Of a stretch of 64,000 nt of DNA, positions 36,524-45,022 are shown one piece after another. The stretch spans positions 1-64,000 of the forward strand of contig JAIXXF010000002.1 in assembly GCA_027490925.1 (NCBI GenBank), written 5' to 3'. Origin of the DNA: Comamonadaceae bacterium (GTDB lineage Bacteria; Pseudomonadota; Gammaproteobacteria; Burkholderiales; Burkholderiaceae_C). The notes below the pieces were generated by a model. That model had not been told where the DNA came from. It saw only the letters and a list, made by a program, of their open reading frames with translations, and ran no database searches. The translations under genes were made by a program, and so were the position numbers. Numbering within the stretch: position 1 is the first letter of the stretch; each line of letters starts with the position of its first letter.

Positions 36524-37240
36524 TCAGGGCAGGACCGAGTCGCCCATGCGGGCCATGATGGTGCCACTGCGGCTGGCGAGGTACGCGGAGCTGGGCAATT
36601 TTTCAAAAAACTTGGGACGCGGCAACATCACCGACAACCGGGCCGCTTCGTAGGGGGTCAGGCGTGATGCGGGCTTGCGAAAGTAGTGCTGGGCCGCGGC
36701 CTCCGCCCCGAACACGCCTTCGCCCCATTCCACGTTGTTGAGGTAGATCTCCAAGATGCGGCGCTTGCTGAGCAAGCCCTCCAGCATCATGGTGAGAACA
36801 AACTCCTGTCCTTTGCGGGCAAGGTTGCGTTCGCCTGAGAGCAGGAGGTTCTTGGCGAGTTGCTGGGTGATGGTGGACCCACCGATGACCTTCACCCGGC
36901 CCGCTCGGGCGCGCTTGAGCGCCTGTTCCTCGGCTTGTGCGTTTTTCTGCCACGCCTTCTCGATCGCGTCCCACTCGACCCCGTCGTGGTTGACGAAGGC
37001 CCCGTCCTCTGCGGCAATCACCGCGCGCTTGAGGTGCTCTGAAATCTGCGCGTACGGCACCCATTGCTGGCGCCACTTCAGGCCCTTGGGTGAGTTCATC
37101 AACCGCCACGCTTCCGAGCGTTGGAAGCTGGTGGACTGCGGGTCGATCGCCGCCATGGTGGCGATCCGGGCCAGAAAAAACAGCTGTAGCCCGACCACTG
37201 CAGCGGCCAGCCAGAACAGCCAACGCATCAGGCCGCTCAT
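36524..37240 (-). CDS. mtgA: monofunctional biosynthetic peptidoglycan transglycosylase
   Basis: MtgA (238 residues) is a membrane-anchored GT51 glycan polymerase. One membrane helix (about 7-26) precedes the catalytic region with Glu78 in AAEDGAFVNHDGVEW and the second motif GGSTITQQLAKNLLLSGERN. No transpeptidase domain follows, as expected. Its start overlaps the aroE stop by 4 bases (ATGA). Confidence 0.96.
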   Translation of the reverse strand: MSGLMRWLFWLAAAVVGLQLFFLARIATMAAIDPQSTSFQRSEAWRLMNSPKGLKWRQQWVPYAQISEHLKRAVIAAEDGAFVNHDGVEWDAIEKAWQKNAQAEEQALKRARAGRVKVIGGSTITQQLAKNLLLSGERNLARKGQEFVLTMMLEGLLSKRRILEIYLNNVEWGEGVFGAEAAAQHYFRKPASRLTPYEAARLSVMLPRPKFFEKLPSSAYLASRSGTIMARMGDSVLP

Positions 37241-38088
37241 GGCGCCGTCGCCAACAGCGCACGGAGCTCACCCAGCACCTGAACCGATGGCGGGCGCACG
37301 CCCCGCCACCAGGCGAATGCTTCGGCGGCCTGCTCGACCAGCATGCCCAAGCCGTCGCGTGGGTGGGCACCGTGCGACACAGCCCAATCCAGAAAGCCTT
37401 GGGCGGCGGGGCCGTACATCATGTCGTATGCCAACGTGCCCGCCTTCAACACCTCGGCTGGCACCGGCACCCCAGAGCCATTCAAGCTGCTGGCAGTGGC
37501 GTTGACCACCACATCGAAAGCGGTTGGCAGGTGGTCGAGTCCGCACGCGTGCAGCGCCACACCGTGGCGTTGGGCCACCGCGGCGTGCCGCTGAACCAGG
37601 GTTTGCGCCTTGTCAACGCTGCGGTTGGCCACCACCAACACTTGCGGCTGGGCTTCAATCAAGGGGCCCAGCACGCCGGCGGCCGCGCCGCCCGCACCGA
37701 TCAACAACACCTGGCAGCCGTTCAGGGGCGTGGCTGCGTTGTGGACGATGTCGCGCACCAGGCCCAGCCCGTCGGAGTTGTCGGCGTGCACGGTGGTCTG
37801 GCCTGCCGCGTCGCGGTGGAAGCTGAGGACGTTGCACGCCTGCGCCAGCTGCACCCGCTCGCTGCGAACCTGGGCCAAGGTGGCGGCTTCCAGTTTGAAC
37901 GGCACGGTGACGTTGCATCCCCGGCCGCCCGCCCGAGCGAAGGCAGTGACCGCCGCTGAAAACCCCTCCAGCGGCACCAGCTCTTTGGTGTAACCCATGG
38001 CCTGACCTGTGAGCTCGGCGAAGCGGGTGTGGATCCAGGGCGAACGGCTGTGGGCGATCGGGTGACCAAAAACGCGGTACTGGTCCAT
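37237..38088 (-). CDS. aroE: shikimate 5-dehydrogenase
   Basis: AroE (283 residues) reduces 3-dehydroshikimate with NADPH in the aromatic amino acid pathway. Substrate-binding SRSPWIH (14-20), catalytic Lys65 in NVTVPFK, and the cofactor loop LLIGAGGAAAGV are visible, as is DMMYGPAAQGFLDW. The start is the ATG at 38088 (MDQYRVFGHPIAHSRSP); longer in-frame starts would add non-family sequence. First gene of the minus-strand run aroE-mtgA-plsC-cdsA in this direction, below tonB. Confidence 0.97.
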   Translation of the reverse strand: MDQYRVFGHPIAHSRSPWIHTRFAELTGQAMGYTKELVPLEGFSAAVTAFARAGGRGCNVTVPFKLEAATLAQVRSERVQLAQACNVLSFHRDAAGQTTVHADNSDGLGLVRDIVHNAATPLNGCQVLLIGAGGAAAGVLGPLIEAQPQVLVVANRSVDKAQTLVQRHAAVAQRHGVALHACGLDHLPTAFDVVVNATASSLNGSGVPVPAEVLKAGTLAYDMMYGPAAQGFLDWAVSHGAHPRDGLGMLVEQAAEAFAWWRGVRPPSVQVLGELRALLATAP

Positions 38089-38159
38089 GCGGGGTGGGCG
38101 GGTGGTTGTGCGGCGAGGCGGACTGCTTTGGTGGGGGCTACCGCAGCACAAAAGCCGAG

Positions 38160-38165
38160 ATTTTA
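38160..38165 (-). promoter_or_regulatory. possible -10 for aroE
   Basis: On the minus strand TAAAAT, preceded by TTGCA, lies 72 bases upstream of the aroE ATG. No convincing -35. Confidence 0.3.
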
Positions 38166-38260
38166 TGCAACCGAGCGGGGCATCGGCGAGGCGCCGTTGC
38201 GGGCAGTTTGATCCGTGCGTGTCGTTCGTGCAGTGCGTGCAGTTCTTGCGTTACGGGCGC

Positions 38261-38299
38261 TGTGGGTGGTGTGGGCGGTGTGGGCGGTGTGGGCAGTGG
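38261..38299. repeat. 9-bp tandem repeat between tonB and aroE
   Basis: Four consecutive units of TGTGGGYRG type (TGTGGGTGG, TGTGGGCGG twice, TGTGGGCAG) followed by a partial unit. It lies in the 241-base tonB-aroE gap, where no gene is seen. Likely a small slippage-generated array. Confidence 0.7.
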
Positions 38300-38329
38300 T
38301 CTCACTGGTCGGTGACCCAGCCGCAGCGC

Positions 38330-39181
38330 TCACTTGGACAAGGTGGTTTCCAGCGTTTCTTCCCGGGTGAAATTGAAGCGGCTGACGACGACGATCTGGT
38401 CGGCCTGGCGGCGCATGGCTGGGCTGAATGCGCCGAAGGGCGCAGCCGATCGCACGATGGCTTCGGCCCGCCGGTCCAGGGTGCGGTTGGCCGACGGGAC
38501 CACGACCTCGGTGTCGAGCACCCGTCCGTCGGCGTTCACGGTGACGATCATGGTCAGTTCGCCGTACAGCTTGACCCCGCCGACCGCAGGGAAGTTTTGC
38601 GTGCCACGTTCTTCGATTCTCCGCCGCAGCGCGTCGTAGTAAAGCGCGTACACCTCCTCGCGGGTGGCGGGGCTGATGTAGCGCTTTTTGGGCCGCGCAT
38701 TCTCCTCGTTGATGCGTTTTTCGATCTCGGCCAACAGGTCGACGAACTGGCGGCGTTTTTCTTCCCGTGCGGCCACCTCAGAGGGTGTCTGGTTGGATGG
38801 GGGGTCGGGTGGCTGCAGGGCCGCCAGCTGCTTTTTCAGATCGGCCAGCAGCAAGGCCTGTTGGGCCTGCAAGGCCTCCAGCTGCCGCTGGGCGTCTTCC
38901 ACGTCATCGCCGCTGCTCACCCAGGCCGACGGGGGCAGTGGGCTGGTGGCACGGCCGGTGGCGGCGTCTCCTCCGCCAGCCAGCGCGGCCTGGGCGATCG
39001 CCTGGGCCTTCTCTGGTGGTGTGCTGGACCGCTGGTTGACCAAGACCACTTCGAGCGGCGTGTCTTGGAACACGCGGTTGAAGCGCTCTGGGTCGGCGAT
39101 GCGCAGGGTCAGCACACCCGCGTGCAGCGCGAGCGACACGGCCAGCGCCCACTGCAGGTGGCTGAGCCGGGGAAGCCTCAC
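38330..39181 (-). CDS. tonB: TonB-family energy transducer
   Basis: A 283-residue protein with an N-terminal membrane anchor (about 10-27, LAVSLALHAGVLTLRI), a Pro/Ala/Gln-rich and coiled periplasmic stretch (about 55-160, with QRQLEALQAQQALLLADLKKQ), and a C-terminal TonB domain (about 190-283, YYDALRRRIEERGTQNFP ... LYGELTMIVTVNADGRV). It would span the periplasm to energise outer membrane transport, but the long coiled segment is also TolA-like. ExbBD are not adjacent. Its start overlaps the RNB gene stop by 4 bases. Confidence 0.85.
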   Translation of the reverse strand: MRLPRLSHLQWALAVSLALHAGVLTLRIADPERFNRVFQDTPLEVVLVNQRSSTPPEKAQAIAQAALAGGGDAATGRATSPLPPSAWVSSGDDVEDAQRQLEALQAQQALLLADLKKQLAALQPPDPPSNQTPSEVAAREEKRRQFVDLLAEIEKRINEENARPKKRYISPATREEVYALYYDALRRRIEERGTQNFPAVGGVKLYGELTMIVTVNADGRVLDTEVVVPSANRTLDRRAEAIVRSAAPFGAFSPAMRRQADQIVVVSRFNFTREETLETTLSK

Positions 39182-41253
39182 GGCGTGGCCTTCTCGGGCG
39201 CCTCGGTGTCGTCGCTGCCCGCAGACAGGTCCAACGAGATGGCGATGGGCCCCGCCACCACGTCGTCGTCCTCATCGTCACCCACAGTGGGCGTGAGCTC
39301 GGTGCCCTCGGTCGGCGCCTCTGCCGGGTCGAGCCGCTCCAGCACCGTGCCGCTGATGTCCAAGGTGATCAGATCCACCTCGCCCAGCTGGATGCGCAGC
39401 CGCGCGCCGCGTGGCAGACCTTGCGCTCCCAGCACAGGCAATACCAGGGGCAGGTCGTCGGCGCGGACCAGGTTGTCTTTGATCAGCGTCGCATTGAGCT
39501 GGGTGATGCCGTTTTGGCCCAGGTACTTCAGGGTCCAGAAGCGCTCGATGCTCGCCTGATAGCCGTTGTAAGCGGCATAGGCCGCGTCGAATGCCGAGAT
39601 GATGGAGAACAGCTCGGCGTCCTTCGGCTTGAATGGCGCGGCGAGCGCGGCGGTCTTGCCGTGGCGGGCGCAAGCGATGATTTGCCACTGATTGACCAGG
39701 TCAGTATAGCGGCGCAGGGGTGAGGTGCTCCAGGCGTAACTGGCCACACCGATGCCTGCATGGGGCAGGGCCTTTGTGCCCATGCGCACCTTCACCCCAG
39801 GGGCCAGACTGGCTTGGCTGCGGTAGATGCCGGGCAGGCCATGCTCGGCCAGCCATTGGCCCCAGGTGCTGTTGGCCAGGATCATCGCTTCGGCGACGAT
39901 CAGGTCCAGCGGGGCACCGCGTTGCCGGACGCTGATTTGCACCGTTTCGTTGCCCGTCGGTTCGGCGTCGCCGTTGCCCACCAGGCGGAAATTGTGGTCC
40001 GGTCGGTTGAAGTTTTCGGGTTTGCCACGCACCGCCTCGCGCCCCGCTTTCAGGTGGCGGGCCAGACGGTACAAAAAGGCCAGTGTCGCGTGCGCTTGGG
40101 GCACGGCGTTGAGTGCGGGGTTGGCATCGCCACCGGGTTGGCTGAGCCAGTCTTCGGTGACCAAGTTGTCGAGCTGGTCATGGCGCAGGTTGGCGACGAT
40201 GGGCACCCGCTGCAAGTGGGTTTCGGTCGCCCGAACGTCCAGCGTGGTCTCGTCCAGCGTGACGTGAAGCGACACGGCCGGGCAATCTCGACCCTCTTGC
40301 AGCGTGTAGTGTTGCACCACCGCGTCGGGCAGCATGGTGAGCTTGTGGCCCGGCATGTAGACCGTGGACAAGCGCGCGCGGGCCACAGCATCCACCGGGC
40401 TGGCAGGTGCGATCGCCAGGCCCGGCGCGGCGATGTGGACACCCAGCACCACGGTGCCGGTGCCCAGGCCCTGCACCGACAGCGCGTCGTCGATCTCGGT
40501 GGTGGACGAGTCGTCGATGGAGAAGGCCGCCACCTGCGCCACCGGCAGGTCGTTCACCGTGGGGGGGGCCTCCAGCGCCGGGAACCCGGTGCCCCGAGGA
40601 AAGTTGTCAAACAAAAAACGCCGCCAGTGGAACTGGTAGGGCGAATCGATGGCCCCTGCCCGTTGCAACAAAGCCAGCGGAGCGGTTTGGGTGGCCCGGG
40701 CCGCGTCCACCACCGCTTTGTACTCGGGGGCGTTTTTGTCAGGCCGGAACAGGATTTTGTAGAGCTGGTCGCGCACCGGCTCGGGGCATTCGCCTTCGGC
40801 CAGCGCCACGGACCAGGCGTCGATCTGCAGCTGCACCTGTTTTTTCTTCTCGATCGCCAGCAGCGCTTGCTGAAGGACCTCGGCCGGTGCCTTGCGGAAG
40901 CGGCCTTTCCCAGCGCGGCGGAAGTAGTGCGGCGCGTCGTACAGCCGGAACAGCGCCCCGGCCTGCTGCACCAGGGTGGCCTGGTCGCTGAAGTACACCC
41001 GTGCGAGGTCGGCGAAACCGAACTCCTCTTCCGGCGCGAATTCCCAGGCCAGGTCCAGCTCGATACCCTCGGCCTGGGCGCGCCCCTGGACCACCAGGTC
41101 GGCTGGGGCGGGCTTGTCAAACTTCAGCAGCAGGTGGGCCGCTTTCACTTTCACCCGCTTGCCGGAATCCAGCTCGATTTGGGCCGAGGATTCGGCCTCC
41201 GAGAGGATGCGGCCCGCCTGGAACTTTCCGGCTTCTTCAAACAGTGCAAACAT
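39178..41253 (-). CDS. RNB-domain exoribonuclease (RNase II/R family)
   Basis: A 691-residue 3'-5' exoribonuclease. The central RNB domain shows FSIDDSSTTEIDDALSV with the metal-binding aspartates and YAWSTSPLRRYTDLVNQWQ. The N-terminus lacks the typical cold-shock domains of E. coli RNase R, and the tail after about 640 is acidic (VGDDEDDDV) instead of the basic end of RNase R. The length is between RNase II (644) and RNase R (813), so I leave the symbol open. A -10-like GACAAT ends 7 bases before the ATG. Confidence 0.9.
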   Translation of the reverse strand: MFALFEEAGKFQAGRILSEAESSAQIELDSGKRVKVKAAHLLLKFDKPAPADLVVQGRAQAEGIELDLAWEFAPEEEFGFADLARVYFSDQATLVQQAGALFRLYDAPHYFRRAGKGRFRKAPAEVLQQALLAIEKKKQVQLQIDAWSVALAEGECPEPVRDQLYKILFRPDKNAPEYKAVVDAARATQTAPLALLQRAGAIDSPYQFHWRRFLFDNFPRGTGFPALEAPPTVNDLPVAQVAAFSIDDSSTTEIDDALSVQGLGTGTVVLGVHIAAPGLAIAPASPVDAVARARLSTVYMPGHKLTMLPDAVVQHYTLQEGRDCPAVSLHVTLDETTLDVRATETHLQRVPIVANLRHDQLDNLVTEDWLSQPGGDANPALNAVPQAHATLAFLYRLARHLKAGREAVRGKPENFNRPDHNFRLVGNGDAEPTGNETVQISVRQRGAPLDLIVAEAMILANSTWGQWLAEHGLPGIYRSQASLAPGVKVRMGTKALPHAGIGVASYAWSTSPLRRYTDLVNQWQIIACARHGKTAALAAPFKPKDAELFSIISAFDAAYAAYNGYQASIERFWTLKYLGQNGITQLNATLIKDNLVRADDLPLVLPVLGAQGLPRGARLRIQLGEVDLITLDISGTVLERLDPAEAPTEGTELTPTVGDDEDDDVVAGPIAISLDLSAGSDDTEAPEKATP

Positions 41254-41260
41254 GTCGAAG

Positions 41261-41266
41261 ATTGTC
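41261..41266 (-). promoter_or_regulatory. -10-like element abutting the RNB gene start
   Basis: On the minus strand GACAAT lies 7 bases before the ATG at 41253. There is no Shine-Dalgarno site. Confidence 0.3.
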
Positions 41267-41363
41267 CCACGGGGTGCCCCACGGTTTTGCCGGGCGGATC
41301 ACCCCGCTGCGGTCACACGCGGGTCGCGGCTGTGGCGGTTCGTGGCCCGGCACCAAGGTGCCG

Positions 41364-41969
41364 TCACGCCAGACCAAGAAAGTCGAAAACACCGTCGATC
41401 AGGTGATCGAAGTCGCTCAGCGCGTGGTCGCTGCCGGGCAGCACCCATTGCTGGGCGTTGGCATGGCGGGCCGCCATCTCACGCCAGTCCAGCACCTCGT
41501 CGCCCTGAGCGATGACGGCCAACACCCTCTCGGGGTGGGGATGCGGCGGTGTGGCGTGGTCCAGCGCGGTGAGTTCACCCACGTGGGCAGGCTGGAAGTG
41601 GAGCCGCTCTGCCGGGTCGTGCCATGCGGCGTGCGCGCCGATGTGGCGCGCCAGATCCCGGGCTGGGTGCACCGCAGGATTGAGCAGCACCGCGCGGCAG
41701 CCAGTGCTTGCCGCCAGCCAGGTGGCGTAGAAGCCGCCGAGCGAGGACCCAATGACCGCCATGCCGTCGCGCGGCCAGTCGGCGGTGCCCTGGAGGATGT
41801 GCTTGGCCGCCTCGGCCGGGGACACCGCCAACTGCGGGCACCACCACACCAGATGGGGGTGGCGCTGCGCGACCCGGGCTGCGACCTTCTGCGCCTTGAC
41901 CGAGCGTGGCGACGACCGAAACCCATGCAGATAAAGAAGGTGTGTGACAGGCGGGTGTCGGGTGGGCAT
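41364..41969 (-). CDS. YqiA-like alpha/beta-hydrolase esterase
   Basis: A 201-residue UPF0227/YqiA-type hydrolase: LLYLHGFRSSPRSVKAQ at the N-terminus, nucleophile Ser76 in IGSSLGGFYA, acid in VIAQGDEVLDW and His in LPGSDHALSDF. E. coli YqiA is an esterase on short acyl and palmitoyl-CoA substrates. The physiological role is unclear. TATGAT lies 5 bases upstream of its ATG, and it is divergent from rodA with only 50 bases between starts. Confidence 0.88.
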   Translation of the reverse strand: MPTRHPPVTHLLYLHGFRSSPRSVKAQKVAARVAQRHPHLVWWCPQLAVSPAEAAKHILQGTADWPRDGMAVIGSSLGGFYATWLAASTGCRAVLLNPAVHPARDLARHIGAHAAWHDPAERLHFQPAHVGELTALDHATPPHPHPERVLAVIAQGDEVLDWREMAARHANAQQWVLPGSDHALSDFDHLIDGVFDFLGLA

Positions 41970-41974
41970 GGCCC

Positions 41975-41980
41975 ATCATA
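41975..41980 (-). promoter_or_regulatory. -10-like element abutting the YqiA-like gene
   Basis: On the minus strand TATGAT ends 5 bases before the ATG at 41969. It is divergent from the rodA element at 42009. Confidence 0.4.
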
Positions 41981-42008
41981 GGCAAACAGGCAGCGCCGCC
42001 TGCACGGG

Positions 42009-42014
42009 GATAAT
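42009..42014 (+). promoter_or_regulatory. -10-like element abutting rodA start
   Basis: GATAAT ends 5 bases before the ATG at 42020. There is no Shine-Dalgarno site and no strong -35. Confidence 0.4.
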
Positions 42015-42019
42015 CTGGC

Positions 42020-43174
42020 ATGCCTGCCGTATTGAACCGCCCCTCCGTGGCACAGCGCCTGTCCCCGTATTTCGAGGGCTTTGACGTGCCGCTGACCGTT
42101 GCCGTGTCGTTGCTGGCGGTGGCGGGCATGGTCATCATGTATTCCTCGGGATACGACCACGGCAGCCGGTTCGTGGACCACGGCCGCAACATGCTGATCG
42201 CGGCCACCATCATGTTCCTGGTGGCGCAGGTGCCGCCCCCGCGCCTGATGCAGTTCGCGGTTCCTCTCTACATGGCCGGTGTGGTGTTGCTGGTGGCGGT
42301 GGCGCTGTTCGGCATCACCAAAAAAGGCGCGACGCGGTGGTTGAACATCGGTGTGGTGATCCAGCCGAGCGAAATCTTGAAGATCGCCATGCCCTTGATG
42401 CTGGCATGGTGGTTCCAGAAGAGAGAGGGGCAGTTGCAGCCGCTGGACTTCACCGTGGCTGGGGTGCTGCTGATGGTGCCGGTGGGTCTGATCATGAAGC
42501 AGCCCGACCTGGGCACGTCGTTGCTGGTGCTGGCCGCTGGCCTGTCGGTGATTTTCTTCGCGGGGTTGAGCTGGAAGCTGGTGGTGCCCCCGGTGCTGCT
42601 TGGCTTGGTGGGCATCGCGCTGCTGGTGATTTTTGAGCCGAGTTTGTGCGCCGACGGGGTGCGGTGGTCGGTGCTTCACGACTACCAGCAGCAGCGCATT
42701 TGCACCTTGCTGGACCCGACCCGTGACCCGCTTGGCAAGGGGTTCCACATCATCCAGGGCATGATTGCCATCGGCTCTGGCGGGCTCTTTGGCAAAGGCT
42801 TCATGCAGGGCACGCAGACGCACCTGGAGTTCATCCCTGAGCGCACCACCGATTTCATTTTTGCCGCCTTTTCAGAAGAGTTTGGTTTGGCGGGCAACCT
42901 GCTGCTGATCGGTGCATTCGTGTTTCTCATTCTGCGTGGCCTGGTGATCGCCACCGAAGCACCCACACTGTTCGCCCGCCTGCTGGCGGGCAGCATGTGC
43001 ATGATTTTCTTCACCTACGCCTTCGTCAACATGGGCATGGTCAGCGGCATCTTGCCCGTGGTGGGTGTGCCGCTGCCTTTCATCAGCTATGGCGGCACCG
43101 CCATGGTCACGCTGGGCATGGCGATCGGCATCTTGATGTCGATCGCACGGTCCCGACAGTTGCTACAGTCTTGA
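42020..43174 (+). CDS. rodA: rod shape-determining SEDS glycosyltransferase RodA (MrdB)
   Basis: RodA (384 residues) polymerises glycan during cell elongation with PBP2. About 10 membrane helices. Conserved: KKGATRWLNIGVVIQPSEILKIA, MKQPDLGTSLLVLAAG (catalytic Asp region), QQRICTLLDPTRDPLGKGFHIIQ and the ending PVVGVPLPFISYGGTAMV. The order FISYGG and the short cytoplasmic N-terminus separate it from FtsW. mreBCD and mrdA, often next to rodA, are not in this window; the upstream neighbour is divergent. Confidence 0.96.
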   Translation: MPAVLNRPSVAQRLSPYFEGFDVPLTVAVSLLAVAGMVIMYSSGYDHGSRFVDHGRNMLIAATIMFLVAQVPPPRLMQFAVPLYMAGVVLLVAVALFGITKKGATRWLNIGVVIQPSEILKIAMPLMLAWWFQKREGQLQPLDFTVAGVLLMVPVGLIMKQPDLGTSLLVLAAGLSVIFFAGLSWKLVVPPVLLGLVGIALLVIFEPSLCADGVRWSVLHDYQQQRICTLLDPTRDPLGKGFHIIQGMIAIGSGGLFGKGFMQGTQTHLEFIPERTTDFIFAAFSEEFGLAGNLLLIGAFVFLILRGLVIATEAPTLFARLLAGSMCMIFFTYAFVNMGMVSGILPVVGVPLPFISYGGTAMVTLGMAIGILMSIARSRQLLQS

Positions 43175-43204
43175 GCCCGCGTGGCGGTGGCCTCGCAAAA
43201 AATG

Positions 43205-43224
43205 GGCCCCACAAGGTGCTGGGG
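43205..43224 (+). terminator. weak hairpin after rodA
   Basis: GCCCCA (43205-43210), 8-base loop, TGGGGC (43219-43224), about 30 bases after the rodA stop. A GGGGTTTTT run follows only after 12 more bases, so termination efficiency is doubtful. Confidence 0.3.
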
Positions 43225-43285
43225 CGCCAAGCCTGGGGTTTTTGAATGTTTCTGACGCTCAGCCCACGTCAATATTAGTCCTTCA

Positions 43286-43302
43286 GCTATTGATTTGATA
43301 GT
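43286..43302 (+). repeat. partial copy of the dispersed element upstream of tldD
   Basis: GCTAT-N7-ATAGT has the GCT-N11-AG(C/T) hairpin box of the dispersed element, but no AGGGC at the expected offset (43322). Probably a decayed or half copy. Confidence 0.3.
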
Positions 43303-43335
43303 GACCGTGCGCCGGTGGCGGTGCGGTCAAATCCC

Positions 43336-43341
43336 TACAAT
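43336..43341 (+). promoter_or_regulatory. -10-like element abutting tldD start
   Basis: TACAAT ends exactly 6 bases before the tldD ATG (43348). No Shine-Dalgarno site fits. Confidence 0.4.
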
Positions 43342-43347
43342 GTCTGT

Positions 43348-44853
43348 ATGACCACACGCCGCCCCATCGCCCCGCCCCTGTCTTCCAAAGCCGCGCCCCA
43401 AAGCCAGTCCACCGCCGAGCGACTGGACGTCGCCAAGGATTTGTTGCTCGCGCCTTTTGGCCTGACCGAGTCACACCTGGCCCGTGCGCTGGCTGAGATT
43501 AAGGCGCACAAAGTGGACGATGCGGACCTGTATTTCCAATACACGCGCAGCGAGGGTTGGAGCCTCGAAGAGGGCATCGTCAAGACAGGCAGTTTCAGCA
43601 TCGACCAGGGCGTGGGTGTGCGGGCGGTGAGCGGCGAAAAAACCGCTTTTGCCTACTCAGACGACATCTCTGCGGCCTCATTGCTGGACGCCGCGCGCAC
43701 GGTGCGCACCATTGGCGCGGGCACCGGGCAGGGCCGCATCCAAGTGCCCACGCCCAAGATCGCCAAGAGCCGGTCGTTGTACCGTGGCATGGACCCGATC
43801 GCCACGCTGGACAGCACCGCCAAGGTCGCGCTGCTGGGCAAGGTGGAAACGCTGGCCCGCGCCAAGGACCCCCGCGTGGCGCAGGTGATGGCGGGTTTGG
43901 CCGGTGAGTACGACGTGGTCATGGTGGCCCGGGCCGACGGCACGCTGGCCGCCGACGTGCGCCCACTGGTGCGCCTGAGCGTGACGGTGATCGCCGAGCA
44001 AAATGGCCGCCGAGAGGTGGGTTCGTCGGGCGGTGGCGGGCGTTTTGGTCTGGCGTACTTCGACGACGAGCGAATCGGCCAGTACGTGGACGAGGCGGTG
44101 GCCGCCGCGCTCACCAACCTCGAATCGCGACCCGCCCCGGCCGGGGAAATGACGGTGGTGCTCGGCCCCGGTTGGCCAGGCATTTTGCTGCACGAGGCCA
44201 TTGGCCACGGGCTGGAAGGCGACTTCAACCGCAAGGGCAGCAGCGCGTTCAGCGGTCGGGTTGGCCAACGCGTGGCAGCCAAGGGTGTCACCGTGCTGGA
44301 CGACGGCACCATCGCCGACCGGCGCGGCTCGCTCAACGTGGACGATGAAGGCAACGCCAGCCAACGCAATGTTTTGATCGAAGACGGCATCCTGAAGGGG
44401 TACATCCAAGATGCGATGAACGCCCGCTTGATGGGCGTCAAGCCCACAGGCAATGGCCGACGCGAGAGCTATGCCCACATTCCCATGCCCCGAATGACCA
44501 ACACCTACATGTTGGGCGGTGACCGGTCACCTGACGAGATCGTTGCCAGCATCAAAAAGGGCTTGTACGCCACCAACTTTGGTGGTGGCCAGGTGGACAT
44601 CACCAGCGGCAAATTCGTGTTTTCTGCCAACCAGGCGTATTGGGTGGAAAACGGCAAGGTCTTGTACCCGGTGAAGGGCGCGACCATCATTGGCAATGGC
44701 CCGGAGTCGCTGAAAAAAGTGACCATGATCGGCAACGACATGGCGCTGGACAGCGGGGTGGGCACCTGCGGCAAGGAAGGCCAAAGCGTGCCCGTGGGCG
44801 TGGGCCAACCCACGCTGCGAATCGACGGCCTGACCGTGGGTGGCACCGCCTGA
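43348..44853 (+). CDS. tldD: metalloprotease TldD
   Basis: TldD (501 residues) forms a zinc protease with TldE (PmbA) that degrades unfolded peptides and processes microcins and CcdA in E. coli. The zinc motif HEAIGH starts at His282 in LLHEAIGHGLEGD, with VLDDGTIADRRGSLNVDDEG and SGKFVFSANQAYWVENGK further on. The start at 43348 follows a -10-like element by 6 bases; an in-frame GTG at 43315 is not supported by homology. tldE/pmbA is not in the window. Confidence 0.95.
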   Translation: MTTRRPIAPPLSSKAAPQSQSTAERLDVAKDLLLAPFGLTESHLARALAEIKAHKVDDADLYFQYTRSEGWSLEEGIVKTGSFSIDQGVGVRAVSGEKTAFAYSDDISAASLLDAARTVRTIGAGTGQGRIQVPTPKIAKSRSLYRGMDPIATLDSTAKVALLGKVETLARAKDPRVAQVMAGLAGEYDVVMVARADGTLAADVRPLVRLSVTVIAEQNGRREVGSSGGGGRFGLAYFDDERIGQYVDEAVAAALTNLESRPAPAGEMTVVLGPGWPGILLHEAIGHGLEGDFNRKGSSAFSGRVGQRVAAKGVTVLDDGTIADRRGSLNVDDEGNASQRNVLIEDGILKGYIQDAMNARLMGVKPTGNGRRESYAHIPMPRMTNTYMLGGDRSPDEIVASIKKGLYATNFGGGQVDITSGKFVFSANQAYWVENGKVLYPVKGATIIGNGPESLKKVTMIGNDMALDSGVGTCGKEGQSVPVGVGQPTLRIDGLTVGGTA

Positions 44854-44887
44854 GCTGAGGCTCGCCAAGCAGACGGGTGGCCTGTGC

Positions 44888-44893
44888 TAAAGT
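44888..44893 (+). promoter_or_regulatory. extended -10 element for the aroG leader
   Basis: TGCTAAAGT gives an extended -10 (TAAAGT at 44888-44893 with TG at 44885), ending 6 bases before the leader peptide ATG at 44900. No clear -35, as often with extended -10 promoters. Confidence 0.45.
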
Positions 44894-44899
44894 GACAAC

Positions 44900-44968
44900 A
44901 TGCTTCGCGTACACGGTCACTTTTACTTCACGTTCCCGGTCTCCGGCGGACGAGAGGTGCACGCGTAA
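44900..44968 (+). CDS. Phe/Tyr-rich leader peptide of the aroG attenuator
   Basis: A 22-codon ORF (ATG 44900, TAA 44966-44968) lies in the aroG leader. Residues 7-12 read HFYFTF: three Phe and one Tyr codon within six positions, followed by PVSGG. A Rho-independent terminator follows 21 bases after the stop. CCGGCGG inside the ORF (44943-44949) can pair with CCGCCGG (44992-44998), the left arm of the terminator. This is the classic design of an amino acid attenuator: ribosome stalling at Phe/Tyr codons leaves the antiterminator arm free, and full translation masks it. It is too short for standard gene callers. Control by Phe/Tyr supply fits the downstream DAHP synthase. Confidence 0.8.
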   Translation: MLRVHGHFYFTFPVSGGREVHA

Positions 44969-44998
44969 AGCGAACCGAATCCTCGAATCAACCGCCGG
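44943..44998 (+). promoter_or_regulatory. antiterminator pairing of the aroG attenuator
   Basis: CCGGCGG (44943-44949), just downstream of the Phe/Tyr codons, is exactly complementary to CCGCCGG (44992-44998). Pairing would sequester the left arm of the terminator hairpin. Confidence 0.7.
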
Positions 44999-45022
44999 CC
45001 CCACAGGCTCGGCGGTTTTTTT
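44990..45022 (+). terminator. Rho-independent attenuator terminator before aroG
   Basis: AACCGCCG (44990-44997) pairs with CGGCGGTT (45010-45017), inner bases GCC/GGC extend the stem, and the transcript continues with seven T (45016-45022). It stands between the leader peptide and aroG (ATG 45049). Confidence 0.85.
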
